DNA of 64,000 bases, from positions 248,001 through 312,000 of the forward strand of contig CAMPYH010000001.1 in NCBI GenBank assembly GCA_946998225.1, written 5' to 3'. The notes beneath the pieces are model-generated. The model saw only the letters and a list, made by a program, of their open reading frames with translations, was not told where the DNA came from and made no database searches. A program made the translations under genes and the position numbers. The DNA is from an uncultured Clostridiaceae bacterium (GTDB taxonomy: Bacteria > Bacillota > Clostridia > TANB77 > CAG-508). Shown here in pieces: positions 36,390 to 45,638 of this stretch. Position 1 is the stretch's first letter, and each line of letters opens with the position of its first letter.

Positions 36390-37766
36390 ATGTTTGAAAA
36401 TGCGTTTAAATATATTGTAAGAAAATATGTAAGAAGTATCATAATACTTATGTTAATTGTGGTTATGGGTATATGTTTCTTTTTAAGCACTGTTCTAAAA
36501 AAAGGTGTTTTAAATGAATCTAAAAACACTTTTAAAAATATACAAAATAGTTTTTCACTAAATATTAATAGAAGATACAATATGGGAACAAATAGAGGTG
36601 CTGGAAATATTAAAGGTGAAGATATTAAAAAGATAAAAGATTTAAAAGAAATATCATCATATGTAAAAAGGGTTAACTCTGTTGCAGATTTAGAAGATAA
36701 AGATATTATTGAAAATAAAATAACATTAAGAAATCAAAGTGAAATGAGAAAGAAAAACTTTGGGAAAGCAGTTATGCTAACAGGTGTAAATGATTCTTCA
36801 AAAGAGACTAAATTTGTATCAGGTGCATTTACTTTAAAAAGCGGAAGACATATTAAAGATGAAGACAAAAATGTATGTTTAATACATGAGGATTTAGCAA
36901 ATAAAAATAATTTAAAACTTGGAGATAAATTAAAATTAAAATCTAATATATATGATGCAGATAATGAAAAAGGTGCAAAAGAAAGAGTGGAACTTGAAAT
37001 TGTTGGAATATTTGAAGGTAAAAACAAAGGCGGATATACATATGCTCAAGAACTATATGCAAATAATATAATAACAGATCCAACATCTTCTGCTAAACTT
37101 TATGGATATACAGAAGATACTGCAATTTATGAAGATGCTAGTTTCTTTGTAACTGGAGATAAAAACTTAGATAATGTAATTAAAAAAGCAGAAAAATTAG
37201 ATATAAATTGGAGAATGTATAATATAATTAAAAGTACAAATAATTTTCCAAAACTTGAAGAAAGTATAAAAGGAATAAATGAAGCGGCAAATGTTTTAAA
37301 TGTTTTATGCTTTATTGTACTTGGATCAATACTTGTTTTAGTAATATTCTTGCTTACAAATACTAGAAAAAAAGAAATGGGAATACTTCTTTCTTTAGGT
37401 ATAGAAAAAACAAGAATAGTTATGCAGTTTATTACAGAGTTTTTAATAATTTCAGTAATTGGAATCCTTTTAAGCTTCTATATATCTAAAAACATTGGAA
37501 CAAAAGTTCAAAATAATGTTTTAAATAATGTAAACACAAAAATAGAAAAAAGCGTAGAAAAAGAAAATAAAAAAGCAAATATTGGAGGCGGAGCAGAGGC
37601 AGAAGGATTTAATAAAAAGATAGAAAAACTAGAAGGTAAACTCGAAATTAAAGATATGACATCTATTTCTCTTTTTGTTATACTTACAATAGTTATAACT
37701 ACAATACTTGCATCATATAAAAATTTAAATAAAAGACCAAAAGAGTTATTATCAGATATCAAATAA
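36390..37766 (+). CDS. FtsX-like ABC transporter permease (second of pair)
   Basis: A 458-residue permease of the same layout as the first: N-terminal helix, extracytoplasmic MacB-like domain (about residues 40-300), then three helices. I chose ATG 36390, not the in-frame ATG at 36366, because it gives the MFENAFKY start shared with the paralogue and has AGAGGG 6-7 nt upstream. There is an unusual Lys/Glu/Gly-rich extracytoplasmic insertion between the last helices (about residues 385-425, including KANIGGGAEAEGF). Confidence 0.82.
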   Translation: MFENAFKYIVRKYVRSIIILMLIVVMGICFFLSTVLKKGVLNESKNTFKNIQNSFSLNINRRYNMGTNRGAGNIKGEDIKKIKDLKEISSYVKRVNSVADLEDKDIIENKITLRNQSEMRKKNFGKAVMLTGVNDSSKETKFVSGAFTLKSGRHIKDEDKNVCLIHEDLANKNNLKLGDKLKLKSNIYDADNEKGAKERVELEIVGIFEGKNKGGYTYAQELYANNIITDPTSSAKLYGYTEDTAIYEDASFFVTGDKNLDNVIKKAEKLDINWRMYNIIKSTNNFPKLEESIKGINEAANVLNVLCFIVLGSILVLVIFLLTNTRKKEMGILLSLGIEKTRIVMQFITEFLIISVIGILLSFYISKNIGTKVQNNVLNNVNTKIEKSVEKENKKANIGGGAEAEGFNKKIEKLEGKLEIKDMTSISLFVILTIVITTILASYKNLNKRPKELLSDIK

Positions 37767-37778
37767 ACTAAGGAAAAT

Positions 37779-38450
37779 ATGAATATTTTAGTAGTAGAAG
37801 ATGAAGAATTAATAAGAGAAGGTATTAAAGAATATTTAGAAAATTTTAATTATTCTGTATATACCGCAAAAGATGGAATTGAGGCATTAGAGAGATTTAA
37901 TAATTTAGATATACACCTAATACTTCTTGATATAAATCTTCCTAAAATGAATGGAATAGAGGTTTTAAAAAGAGTAAGAACTAAAAGCAGCGTACCTGTT
38001 TTAATTCTTACTGCTTTTAATGATGATGATACAAAGATAAAAGCATTTTCATCTCTTTGTGATGGATATATAGAAAAACCTTTTTCACTTCCAGTACTTG
38101 CTGCAAGAATAGATGCAATAGTTAAAAGATATTATGAAAATGTAGATGAATTTAAATACAATGGTGCCTGTGTGAACTTCTCAAGCTTTAAAGCAAGTCT
38201 AAATGGAAAAGAAGTAAAGCTTAATGCAAAAGAAATTAAAATATTAAAATATATGCTAGAGAATAAAAATATTGTACTTTCTAGAAGCAAAATTATAGAT
38301 GGAGTATGGGAAGACTCAGATGAGGTACCCTATGATAGGGTTGTAGATGTATATATAAAAAAACTAAGAAAAGAGCTTAAACTTGATTGTATAAAAACCA
38401 TTAGAAATGTTGGATATAAAATGAGCTTAGAAAAAGGAGAAAAGAATTGA
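37779..38450 (+). CDS. OmpR-family response regulator
   Basis: A 223-residue response regulator: receiver domain with acidic pocket VEDEE, phospho-acceptor Asp51 (LLDINLPKMNG), Thr in LILTAF and Lys in IEKPF. A winged-helix OmpR/PhoB DNA-binding domain (LNAKEIKILKYMLENKNIVLSRSKIIDGVW, RVVDVYIKKLRKEL) follows. It probably controls the upstream ABC transporter and is stimulated by the adjacent kinase. The TTGA overlap with the kinase start implies coupled translation. Confidence 0.93.
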   Translation: MNILVVEDEELIREGIKEYLENFNYSVYTAKDGIEALERFNNLDIHLILLDINLPKMNGIEVLKRVRTKSSVPVLILTAFNDDDTKIKAFSSLCDGYIEKPFSLPVLAARIDAIVKRYYENVDEFKYNGACVNFSSFKASLNGKEVKLNAKEIKILKYMLENKNIVLSRSKIIDGVWEDSDEVPYDRVVDVYIKKLRKELKLDCIKTIRNVGYKMSLEKGEKN

Positions 38451-39802
38451 AAAAATTAAAAGATATAAAATTATTTCCTAAAATATTTTTATTAACTTTT
38501 TCTATAATGACATTTATAACTATATTAATCCATATTAGCATATATATAATTTTTCCAAAGGTATATATAAAAAGTGAAGAAAAAAATATACAAAATAAAT
38601 CCAAAGAAATAGCAGAAAGTTTAAAAGGCGAGGATTTAAATACAGTAAAAAAGGTAATAGATATCTATTCTAAAAATAATGATATAAAAATAAATGTAAA
38701 TATAAAAAATAATAATATAAATAATAATGATGGCAATAATTCATCATTTAAAGTTGATGAATTAAATCCTAAAACTAAAACAAATATTTTAATAATTGAA
38801 GAAAGAGAAATAGAGCTAAAAGATAATCAAAAAGTTACTCTTCAATTTATAAAAGGAAAAGATATAAGCGATAAAGCTAAAAATCTAAGTCTTAATTATT
38901 TACCATATACTCTTTTAATAAGTTTTATTCTTACAAGCATAATTTCATATATTTATACTAAAATAATGTTAAAACCTATTGAAGATATAAAAAGAAATAT
39001 AAATAAAATGAAGAAAATGGATAAAAAAGCTCTTTTAAAAATAACATCAAACGATGAAATAAATGAGATGAAAGAGACAATTAATTCATTATATAAAACT
39101 CTTCTTAAATCAATAGATGATTTAGATTTAAAAAATAAAGAAATAATAGGACTTGAAAAAAAGAAAGTAGAGTTTTTAAGAAGTGCATCACATGAACTTA
39201 AAACACCTCTTGCATCTATGAAGATTATCTTAGAAAATATGAAATATAATATAGGAAAATTTAAAGACAGAGATAAATATTTAGGTGTTGCAATAGAGAA
39301 TGTAGATAAACTAAATAATATGGTAAAAGATATAATATATATATCATCTAAAAAGGAAATTAATGAAGATAAAGAATATATTTCTTTAGAAAAGAATATA
39401 GATGAAATTTTAAAAATGCATGATGTAGAAATAAAAGATAAAAATATAAAAATTGAAAAGAAAATACATAATGAAGAAATATATTTATCTAGAAAAAATC
39501 TAAATATTATACTTCAAAATTTAATCAGTAATGCAGTAAATTATACAAATGAAAGCGGCAGGATATTAATTGGAACAAAATTAAACTGTATATATATTAA
39601 AAATGATGGTATTAAATTAGATGATGAAGAAATTAAAAAGAGTTTTAATCTTTTTGAAAAACTAGAAAATAAAACTCCAGAAAAACTAGGGACAGGGTTA
39701 GGATTATATATTGTAAAAAATATATTAGAAGATGAAAAACTTAAATATAAATTTAAAAGACAAAAAAATGGTATGGTATTTATTATCAAAATAAAAAAGT
39801 AA
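38447..39802 (+). CDS. sensor histidine kinase
   Basis: A 451-residue membrane kinase: helix at about residues 12-37, an extracytoplasmic domain of about 110 residues, helix at about 152-170, HAMP-like segment, and DHp box SASHELKTPLASMK with phospho-acceptor His249. The catalytic domain has N-box NLISNAVNYT and G-box GTGLGLYIVKNI. The start is TTG 38447: GGAG ends 7 nt upstream, and the codon overlaps the TGA of the regulator. With the ABC genes this resembles sensing-and-export modules for antimicrobial peptides, although the short extracellular loop of true BceS kinases is not seen here. Confidence 0.92.
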   Translation: MKKLKDIKLFPKIFLLTFSIMTFITILIHISIYIIFPKVYIKSEEKNIQNKSKEIAESLKGEDLNTVKKVIDIYSKNNDIKINVNIKNNNINNNDGNNSSFKVDELNPKTKTNILIIEEREIELKDNQKVTLQFIKGKDISDKAKNLSLNYLPYTLLISFILTSIISYIYTKIMLKPIEDIKRNINKMKKMDKKALLKITSNDEINEMKETINSLYKTLLKSIDDLDLKNKEIIGLEKKKVEFLRSASHELKTPLASMKIILENMKYNIGKFKDRDKYLGVAIENVDKLNNMVKDIIYISSKKEINEDKEYISLEKNIDEILKMHDVEIKDKNIKIEKKIHNEEIYLSRKNLNIILQNLISNAVNYTNESGRILIGTKLNCIYIKNDGIKLDDEEIKKSFNLFEKLENKTPEKLGTGLGLYIVKNILEDEKLKYKFKRQKNGMVFIIKIKK

Positions 39803-39806
39803 ATTA

Positions 39807-39835
39807 TTGACATTAAAAATAAATTAATATATTCT
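39807..39835 (+). promoter_or_regulatory. tRNA-Glu promoter
   Basis: A perfect TTGACA (39807-39812), a 17-nt spacer and TATTCT (39830-39835), 8 nt before the mature tRNA 5' end. Confidence 0.7.
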
Positions 39836-39843
39836 AAACATGC

Positions 39844-39918
39844 GGTCCATTAGTCAAGTGGTTAAGACGCCGCCCTCTCAAGGCGGAGGCATGGGTTCAA
39901 TTCCCGTATGGACTACCA
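39844..39918 (+). tRNA. tRNA-Glu (anticodon CTC)
   Basis: A 75-nt cloverleaf with encoded CCA. Acceptor GGTCCAT pairs with ATGGACT (G1-U72 wobble, also seen in other tRNA-Glu), the D arm is present, and anticodon stem CCGCC/GGCGG encloses CTCTCAA, so the anticodon is CTC. The T arm has TTCAATT. CTC reads only GAG, a rare codon in such an AT-rich genome, so a second tRNA-Glu(TTC) must exist elsewhere. Confidence 0.95.
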
Positions 39919-39924
39919 GCATGT

Positions 39925-39949
39925 AAGAAGGATTTATCCTTCTTTTTTT
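39925..39949 (+). terminator. terminator after tRNA-Glu
   Basis: AAGAAGGA and TCCTTCTT arms with a 4-nt TTTA loop, followed by a T tract to 39949. Confidence 0.85.
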
Positions 39950-40049
39950 ATATAATAAAGTAAGATAACATAACATAATAAAATATAGAAAGACTTAATT
40001 AGCAGTCGAAGTATGAGATTGCAAAAAAATATTATATATGATAATATTA

Positions 40050-40071
40050 TTTTACCTTGAAAAAGGTAAAA
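40050..40071 (+). promoter_or_regulatory. palindrome at the clpC transcription start
   Basis: Arms TTTTACCTT (40050-40058) and AAGGTAAAA (40063-40071) with a GAAA centre, directly before the AAGGAG ribosome site. A candidate promoter TTGCAA-17-TAATAT (40019-40047) puts the transcription start inside it. It could be an operator or an mRNA 5' hairpin. It does not match the CtsR or CIRCE operator consensus. Confidence 0.45.
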
Positions 40072-40080
40072 AGGAGAACA

Positions 40081-42519
40081 ATGAAAGATTTAGATAAAGA
40101 TAAAGATTTAAATGAAAACAAAGATAAAGATAAAAATAACAAATTTGAAGAGGAAAAAAGAAAACTTAGAGAGTTTGCAAAATATATAAATGATACAGAT
40201 GATAAAGAAGTTGCTGAAAATTTTGAAGAGTTTATGAAAAATCAAAATTTAAATAATATTTATTCAAATTTAAGTAGTGATGAAATAAACAATATGGTAA
40301 GTGAGGTAAAAGAAATATTACCAAAACTTTCTGATCCAGAATTTGTAGATGCATTACTTAGAGGAGATATAGATAATTTTTCAATTGCTATTCAAAATGA
40401 AGATGGAGAAATAGTAAATCCTTTTAAAGATAATATTAAAGAAGAAGATGGAAAAGAATCAGGATTTACGTTTAATCCTTTTGCTAAAAATAGAGGGGAA
40501 AAAAAGGAAGCTAAAAATAGAAAAAGACCAAAAACTATTGAAACATATGCAACAAACTTAAATGAAAAAGTAAGAGAAGGCAAAATAGATAAAATAATAG
40601 GTAGAGATAAAGAAATAGACAGGATGATACAAATATTAAATAGAAGAACTAAAAATAATCCTGTATTAATTGGTGAGCCTGGTGTTGGTAAAACAGCAAT
40701 TGCACAAGGACTTGCATATAAAATTGAAAAAAGAGAAGTGCCACCAAAATTAATATCTAAAAAAATCTATCTATTAGATATGTCAGCAGTAGTTGCTGGA
40801 ACTCAATTTAGAGGACAATTTGAAGCTAGAATGAAAAGTATTGTTGACGAATGTAAAGAAGATAAAGATATAATTTTAGTAATTGATGAAATACATTCAA
40901 TTGTAGGTTATGGTGATCAAGATAATTCAACAAATGCAGCAAATATTTTAAAGCCTTCACTTTCTAATGGAGATATTCAAATAATTGGTACTACAACACT
41001 TGATGAATATAGAAAATATATTGAAAAAGATAGTGCACTTGAAAGAAGATTTCAACCAATTATTGTTGAAGAGCCAAGTATAGAAGATGCTATAGAGATT
41101 TTAAAAGGTATAAAAGGATATTATGAAGATTTCCATTTTGTAAAAATTTCAGATAGTTTAATAGAAAAATTAGTAAATATGTCTGAAAAATATATACATA
41201 ATAGATTTTTACCAGATAAAGCTATAGATATATTAGATGAGGCAGCATCAAGCGTTAACTTAAATAATCTAGAATTATACAGACTTGGAAGCTTGAAAAA
41301 GACATTAAAAGAAATTAATGAAGAAAAGAAAGAAAGAATAGAACAGGATTCTACAGAAGATTATAAAAAAGCAGCAGAATTAAAAGCAAAAGAGTGTGCT
41401 GTAAAAGAAGAACTTGAAAAACTTGAAAAGAAATTAAAACCAGTAAATTTAAGAGAAGAAGATATAGCAAAAGTTATAGAAAGATGGACAAAAATACCTG
41501 TATCTAAAATAACTGAGGCAGAAAATGAAAAACTAAAAAATCTAGAAGAGTTAATTAGAGAAAGAGTAGTAGGACAAAGTGATGCTGTTAATGCAGTTTC
41601 AAAAGCAATAAGAAGAAATAGAGCTGGAATTAAAAGTACAAAAAGACCACCATCATTCTTGTTCGTAGGACCTACTGGTGTTGGTAAAACTGAACTTGCA
41701 AAAACTATTGCAGAGACAATGTTTGGTAGTGAAGAAAAGATAATTAGAGTAGATATGAGTGAATATATGGAAAGTCATTCAGTATCTAAAATGATTGGTT
41801 CACCTCCAGGATATGTAGGATATGATGATGCAGGTGGACTTACTGAAAAGGTAAGAAGAAATCCATATTCAATAGTACTTTTTGATGAAGTTGAAAAAGC
41901 ACATCCAGATGTACTAAATATATTACTTCAAGTTTTAGATGATGGAACTTTAACAGATTCACAAGGAAGAGTAGTAAACTTTGAAAATACAATAATAATT
42001 CTTACATCAAATATTGGTACACAATATGGTGTAAATGCTATAGGATTTGGAAATATTGAAAAAGCAAATAAAGAAAGAGTTTTAACAGAAATTAAAAAAC
42101 ATTTTAAACCAGAGTTTTTAAATAGACTTGATGAGGTTGTAGTATTTGATGCTTTAACAAAAAAACAATTAGTAGAAATATTAAATATATTATTAAAACA
42201 AACACAAAAAGCATTAAGTGCTAAAAATATTAAAATAACTGTAACTGAAAAAGCTAAAGAATTTATAGTGGATAAAGGAACAGATTTAAGTTATGGTGCA
42301 AGACCTTTAAGACGCGCATTACAAAGATTAGTAGAAGATGAATTAACAGATTTAATAATCTCAGGTGAGCTTAAAGATGGTATGGATGTTTTAATAGATG
42401 TAAAAGATGAAAAGTTAGAACCAAAGATTGAAACAAAAGAGACAGGAAAGAAAACAATTAAAAGTAAAAAAACAATGTTTTCAAAATCTCCAGAAAATGA
42501 ACTAAGCTTTAGTTTTTAG
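40081..42519 (+). CDS. clpC: ClpC-like AAA+ unfoldase with an atypical N-terminal domain
   Basis: An 812-residue Hsp100 protein. Two AAA+ modules are seen: D1 with GEPGVGKTAIA near residue 198 and LVIDEIHS; and D2 with GPTGVGKTELAKTIAE near 530, VRVDMSEYME-type motif, and GSPPGYVGYD. Between them is a ClpC/ClpE-type UVR-like coiled segment (DYKKAAELKAKECAVKEELEKLE). A ClpP-docking tripeptide is present as IGF in NAIGFGN, so it probably feeds ClpP. The usual two Clp_N repeats are missing; residues 1 to about 155 are an acidic, unrelated-looking region. ATG 40081 has AAGGAG; the longer frame from TTG 40057 would read through the palindrome and is less likely. Confidence is high for Clp ATPase, moderate for ClpC. 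Confidence 0.88.
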   Translation: MKDLDKDKDLNENKDKDKNNKFEEEKRKLREFAKYINDTDDKEVAENFEEFMKNQNLNNIYSNLSSDEINNMVSEVKEILPKLSDPEFVDALLRGDIDNFSIAIQNEDGEIVNPFKDNIKEEDGKESGFTFNPFAKNRGEKKEAKNRKRPKTIETYATNLNEKVREGKIDKIIGRDKEIDRMIQILNRRTKNNPVLIGEPGVGKTAIAQGLAYKIEKREVPPKLISKKIYLLDMSAVVAGTQFRGQFEARMKSIVDECKEDKDIILVIDEIHSIVGYGDQDNSTNAANILKPSLSNGDIQIIGTTTLDEYRKYIEKDSALERRFQPIIVEEPSIEDAIEILKGIKGYYEDFHFVKISDSLIEKLVNMSEKYIHNRFLPDKAIDILDEAASSVNLNNLELYRLGSLKKTLKEINEEKKERIEQDSTEDYKKAAELKAKECAVKEELEKLEKKLKPVNLREEDIAKVIERWTKIPVSKITEAENEKLKNLEELIRERVVGQSDAVNAVSKAIRRNRAGIKSTKRPPSFLFVGPTGVGKTELAKTIAETMFGSEEKIIRVDMSEYMESHSVSKMIGSPPGYVGYDDAGGLTEKVRRNPYSIVLFDEVEKAHPDVLNILLQVLDDGTLTDSQGRVVNFENTIIILTSNIGTQYGVNAIGFGNIEKANKERVLTEIKKHFKPEFLNRLDEVVVFDALTKKQLVEILNILLKQTQKALSAKNIKITVTEKAKEFIVDKGTDLSYGARPLRRALQRLVEDELTDLIISGELKDGMDVLIDVKDEKLEPKIETKETGKKTIKSKKTMFSKSPENELSFSF

Positions 42520-42537
42520 TTTAGAGAAAATATATGT

Positions 42538-42571
42538 AAAATAACACTTATTTAAAATAGGTGTTATTTTT
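42538..42571 (+). terminator. terminator after clpC
   Basis: AAATAACAC (42539-42547) pairs with GTGTTATTT (42561-42569), extended inward by TTAT/ATAG, then T residues. Confidence 0.8.
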
Positions 42572-42591
42572 ATAACAAATAAGAGGTGTTT

Positions 42592-44085
42592 ATGGATAAA
42601 AAGTATGTAATAGATCCAAATAAATTGTTTAAAAATTATGATGAAGCAAATATATATGTAGATGAAATATTAAAAGATGTAGAAAAAATAATTTTAGATT
42701 TAGACGAGAAATTAAATACAGAAAATGTAGAAGAAATAAACAAAATATATCGTGAAAAATATGACTCCTTTTTAAAAAGCTTGGAAAAGGTAGAAGCATA
42801 TATGATTTTATCAATTGATTTAAATATTAATAATTTAGATATCATAAAGTTAAATAATGATTTAGATCTTAAGATTATAAAAGTTAAAACTAAATTATTT
42901 GAATTTGGAAATAAATTAGCTAAATTAAGAAAACAAGATGAACAAAATGATGAAATTGAAAGTACTGAAAATGCGGACGATAGAAGTTTAAATGATAAGA
43001 TAGTAATGTTTAACAGAATGGCTAAAACATTAAGAGAAAAAGAAATAAATAATAGAAGTATAGAGGAATTAAATAAAAATCTTTCTAATTATATTGAAAT
43101 ATATAAGATTTATACTAAGCATATAGATGAATATTCAAATATTTTAAGTGATATTAGTATTGAAAAATTAAAAGAAGAGATAGATAAAGCTTTTAATGAA
43201 GAAAATATTTTAAAAATAAGAAAAATAAGAAAAGAAATATACAAAGAAAAAAATAAATATTTAAAAGAAATTAATCTTAATAAAGAAGATGCAAATTTTA
43301 ATACTGAAGATAGCCTTAATAAGGCAAAAAAAGATATTATACTTTCTTTAAATAAATATGAAAAAAAATACATATATGAATTAACAAAGCTACTTGAAGG
43401 CAATAATATAGACTACTTTAAAAGAAAAAATAAAGTAAATGTAGTAAAAACAATCACTAAACATGAAGGATATATTTATCTTCAAAATGATATAAATAAA
43501 GAAATAGAAAGAAGATCTCTTATTCACGAGCTTAGTCATTTAATTAGATATAGATTGTATAATGTAAGTTTTAAAAATGAGAATATTCTAATAGAAGAAA
43601 CTTTAGCAATACTTAATGAATTTTTATTATTAGATTACCTATTAAACAAAAAAGATAAAAGTGATTATGATTTCATTGAGATAAAAGAAATAAAAGCAAG
43701 TATGTTGTCTAAGATTTTTGATACAGTAGAATGCTTTTTATTACAAAATTATATAATTGAAACTATACAAAAAGACAAAGATATACAAAATAATGACGTA
43801 ATTCAAAAAAGAAAAGAGCTGTTTAAAAAATTAAAATATATTAACCTAAAAAATGAACAGACATATGATGGAAGAATGATATATTCATTTGTTACAACAT
43901 ATTCATATTTAAAACCATACTATTCAATTACATATTTTTTAGGAGTATTACTTTCTTTTAATCTTTTAAAAGAAGTGAAATTAAAAAAACAAACATCTAT
44001 TGAAGAGATAGTAGATTATTTTAATAAAGATATAAAAAACTTATCAATTAATTTAGAAGATATCCTAAATTATTTGATGAAATAA
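42592..44085 (+). CDS. divergent M3-family (PepF-like) metallopeptidase
   Basis: A 497-residue, mostly helical protein. It carries a zinc-peptidase motif HELSH (His312, Glu313, His316) and, 19 residues on, IEETLAILNEFLLLDYLLNKK. This aligns with the third-ligand block of oligoendopeptidase F/thimet peptidases (Glu335 as ligand). The end FVTTYSYLKPYYSITYFLGVLLSF resembles the C-terminal substrate-binding block of PepF. It is about 100 residues shorter than PepF, and the usual HExGH Gly is Ser. The first 290 residues are very charged and not recognisable. I chose ATG 42592 (GAGG 5 nt upstream) over GTG 42586. Cytoplasmic; a peptide-degrading role is inferred. Confidence 0.6.
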   Translation: MDKKYVIDPNKLFKNYDEANIYVDEILKDVEKIILDLDEKLNTENVEEINKIYREKYDSFLKSLEKVEAYMILSIDLNINNLDIIKLNNDLDLKIIKVKTKLFEFGNKLAKLRKQDEQNDEIESTENADDRSLNDKIVMFNRMAKTLREKEINNRSIEELNKNLSNYIEIYKIYTKHIDEYSNILSDISIEKLKEEIDKAFNEENILKIRKIRKEIYKEKNKYLKEINLNKEDANFNTEDSLNKAKKDIILSLNKYEKKYIYELTKLLEGNNIDYFKRKNKVNVVKTITKHEGYIYLQNDINKEIERRSLIHELSHLIRYRLYNVSFKNENILIEETLAILNEFLLLDYLLNKKDKSDYDFIEIKEIKASMLSKIFDTVECFLLQNYIIETIQKDKDIQNNDVIQKRKELFKKLKYINLKNEQTYDGRMIYSFVTTYSYLKPYYSITYFLGVLLSFNLLKEVKLKKQTSIEEIVDYFNKDIKNLSINLEDILNYLMK

Positions 44086-44103
44086 AAGTAAAAGTATATA
44101 TGA

Positions 44104-44129
44104 AAAAAGAAGCACTAGTGCTTCTTTTT
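44104..44129. terminator. bidirectional terminator between the M3-like gene and htrA
   Basis: GAAGCACT/AGTGCTTC is a perfect palindromic stem flanked by A residues on the left and T residues on the right, so it can end both convergent genes. Confidence 0.85.
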
Positions 44130-44157
44130 CATTTATTTAATAATTAGTTATTAATAA

Positions 44158-45477
44158 TTAGTTATTGAAGAAAAAGTCATATAAGTCATTACTTTTTTGT
44201 TTAAGATTTTCTTTATTTTCTTCTCTTTTTTCTTCTTGCTTGCTTTCTTTATTTTCTTTTTTATTTGTTTCAGGTAATTTAACTACTTTACCTTTAAGTT
44301 TTTGTTCTTTACCATCTCTAAATACAGTTATAGTTATTTCTTCATCATATTTTAAATCTGTTTTAAGTTTTTCTATTTCAGAAAAAGTAGTTGCAGATTT
44401 ACCATTTAATTTAGTAACAATATCTTTTTCTTTTAATCCTACTTTTTCAGCAGTAGATTCTTTTAATATATCTTTAACCATAATACCTTTTGGTAAATTA
44501 TATTCTTTTGAAATTGCTTCAGATATTTCTTTACCTGTAAAACCAAGTGATGGTCTTTCAACTTTTTTGTTTTCAATTAATTGTTTAATAATTGGTTTTG
44601 TTTGGTTAATTGGTATAGCAAAACCTAAACCTTCAATACCACCACCAGATAATTTAAGTGTGTTAATACCTATAACTTCACCTTTTGAGTTAACTAAAGC
44701 ACCACCAGAGTTACCACTATTTATTGATGCATTTGTTTGTATAGCTGTAAATGAGCTACCATCTTTTAATTCAATTTTTCTATTTAATGAACTTATTATT
44801 CCGTCTGTTACAGAACCTCTAAATCCAAGTGGACTTCCTATTGCCATAACAAATTCACCAATTTGTGTATTATCTGAATTACCAAATGTAGCTGGAGTTA
44901 AATCTTCTTTAGCATCTATTTTAACAACAGCAAGATCTGTTACTTTATCTACACCAATTATTTTTGCATCATATTTTTTATCATTAGCAAGAGTTACTGT
45001 TACTTTTTTTGCATCACTTACAACAAAAAATTGGTTTTCTTGTCTAGGTGATACAACATGGTTATTTGTTAGAATATATCCGTCTTTAGAAACTATAACT
45101 CCTGAACCTGTTCCAGTTGCTGTAGTTTTTGAACTAAATATTGTATTTACTTCATATTCTATATCTATATTAACAATAGATGGTAAAACTTTTTTAGCAA
45201 CTCCTATTGATGTTTCATTAAAATCTTTTAAATCAACAACAAGTTTTGTATTTTCTTTTTCTTTGCTTTCGTTAAAAATTTCTTTTTTATTTATTACATT
45301 GTTTAATCCTAAAAATTTGTTTATTTGGTCATTTTTAATAAAATTATTGAATAAAAGATACATTGCAAGGCATGCACCTATAAATCCAAAAAGAATACTA
45401 AATATTATTGTTGGTAAAATTTTTCCATTTCTATTTTTCTTTTTTTCTTTGGTTAAATTAAAACTATTGCTTTCCAT
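44158..45477 (-). CDS. htrA: HtrA/DegP-type serine protease
   Basis: Membrane-anchored envelope quality-control protease. It has 439 residues: membrane helix at about residues 20-44, and a trypsin-like domain with His in TNNHVVS, Asp in VTDLAVVKI and nucleophile Ser in SINSGNSGGAL. One PDZ domain follows (about 320-400, GIMVKDILKESTAEKVGLKEKDIVTKLNG), then a charged, low-complexity tail. AAGGAGG lies upstream of the ATG on the minus strand. It is the only gene between the M3-like gene and murC and is probably monocistronic. Its role in folding stress is known for the family. Confidence 0.93.
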   Translation of the reverse strand: MESNSFNLTKEKKKNRNGKILPTIIFSILFGFIGACLAMYLLFNNFIKNDQINKFLGLNNVINKKEIFNESKEKENTKLVVDLKDFNETSIGVAKKVLPSIVNIDIEYEVNTIFSSKTTATGTGSGVIVSKDGYILTNNHVVSPRQENQFFVVSDAKKVTVTLANDKKYDAKIIGVDKVTDLAVVKIDAKEDLTPATFGNSDNTQIGEFVMAIGSPLGFRGSVTDGIISSLNRKIELKDGSSFTAIQTNASINSGNSGGALVNSKGEVIGINTLKLSGGGIEGLGFAIPINQTKPIIKQLIENKKVERPSLGFTGKEISEAISKEYNLPKGIMVKDILKESTAEKVGLKEKDIVTKLNGKSATTFSEIEKLKTDLKYDEEITITVFRDGKEQKLKGKVVKLPETNKKENKESKQEEKREENKENLKQKSNDLYDFFFNN

Positions 45478-45619
45478 TTAAACCTCCTTATATGTATCAA
45501 TATATAATGAATAAGGATAAAAGTAAAGGCGAAAAAATGTAATTAAATTATGTAATCAACTTAAAAAAACACAAAAAATGATATAAAATGTGTTAGAATA
45601 AATTTAAAGATTATGATAA

Positions 45620-45625
45620 TATAAT
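45620..45625 (+). promoter_or_regulatory. -10 element before murC
   Basis: A perfect TATAAT 14 nt before ATG 45639, followed by the GAGG ribosome site. No good -35. A second candidate, TGATATAAA, lies about 40 nt further upstream. Confidence 0.45.
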
Positions 45626-45638
45626 TACGAGGAAAATT

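Noticed and set aside
44165..45481. 438-codon open frame on the plus strand opposite htrA
   Set aside because: The minus-strand frame has a full HtrA protease with catalytic triad, PDZ domain and AAGGAGG; the plus frame is low-complexity Ser/Phe/Leu and is a mirror of it.
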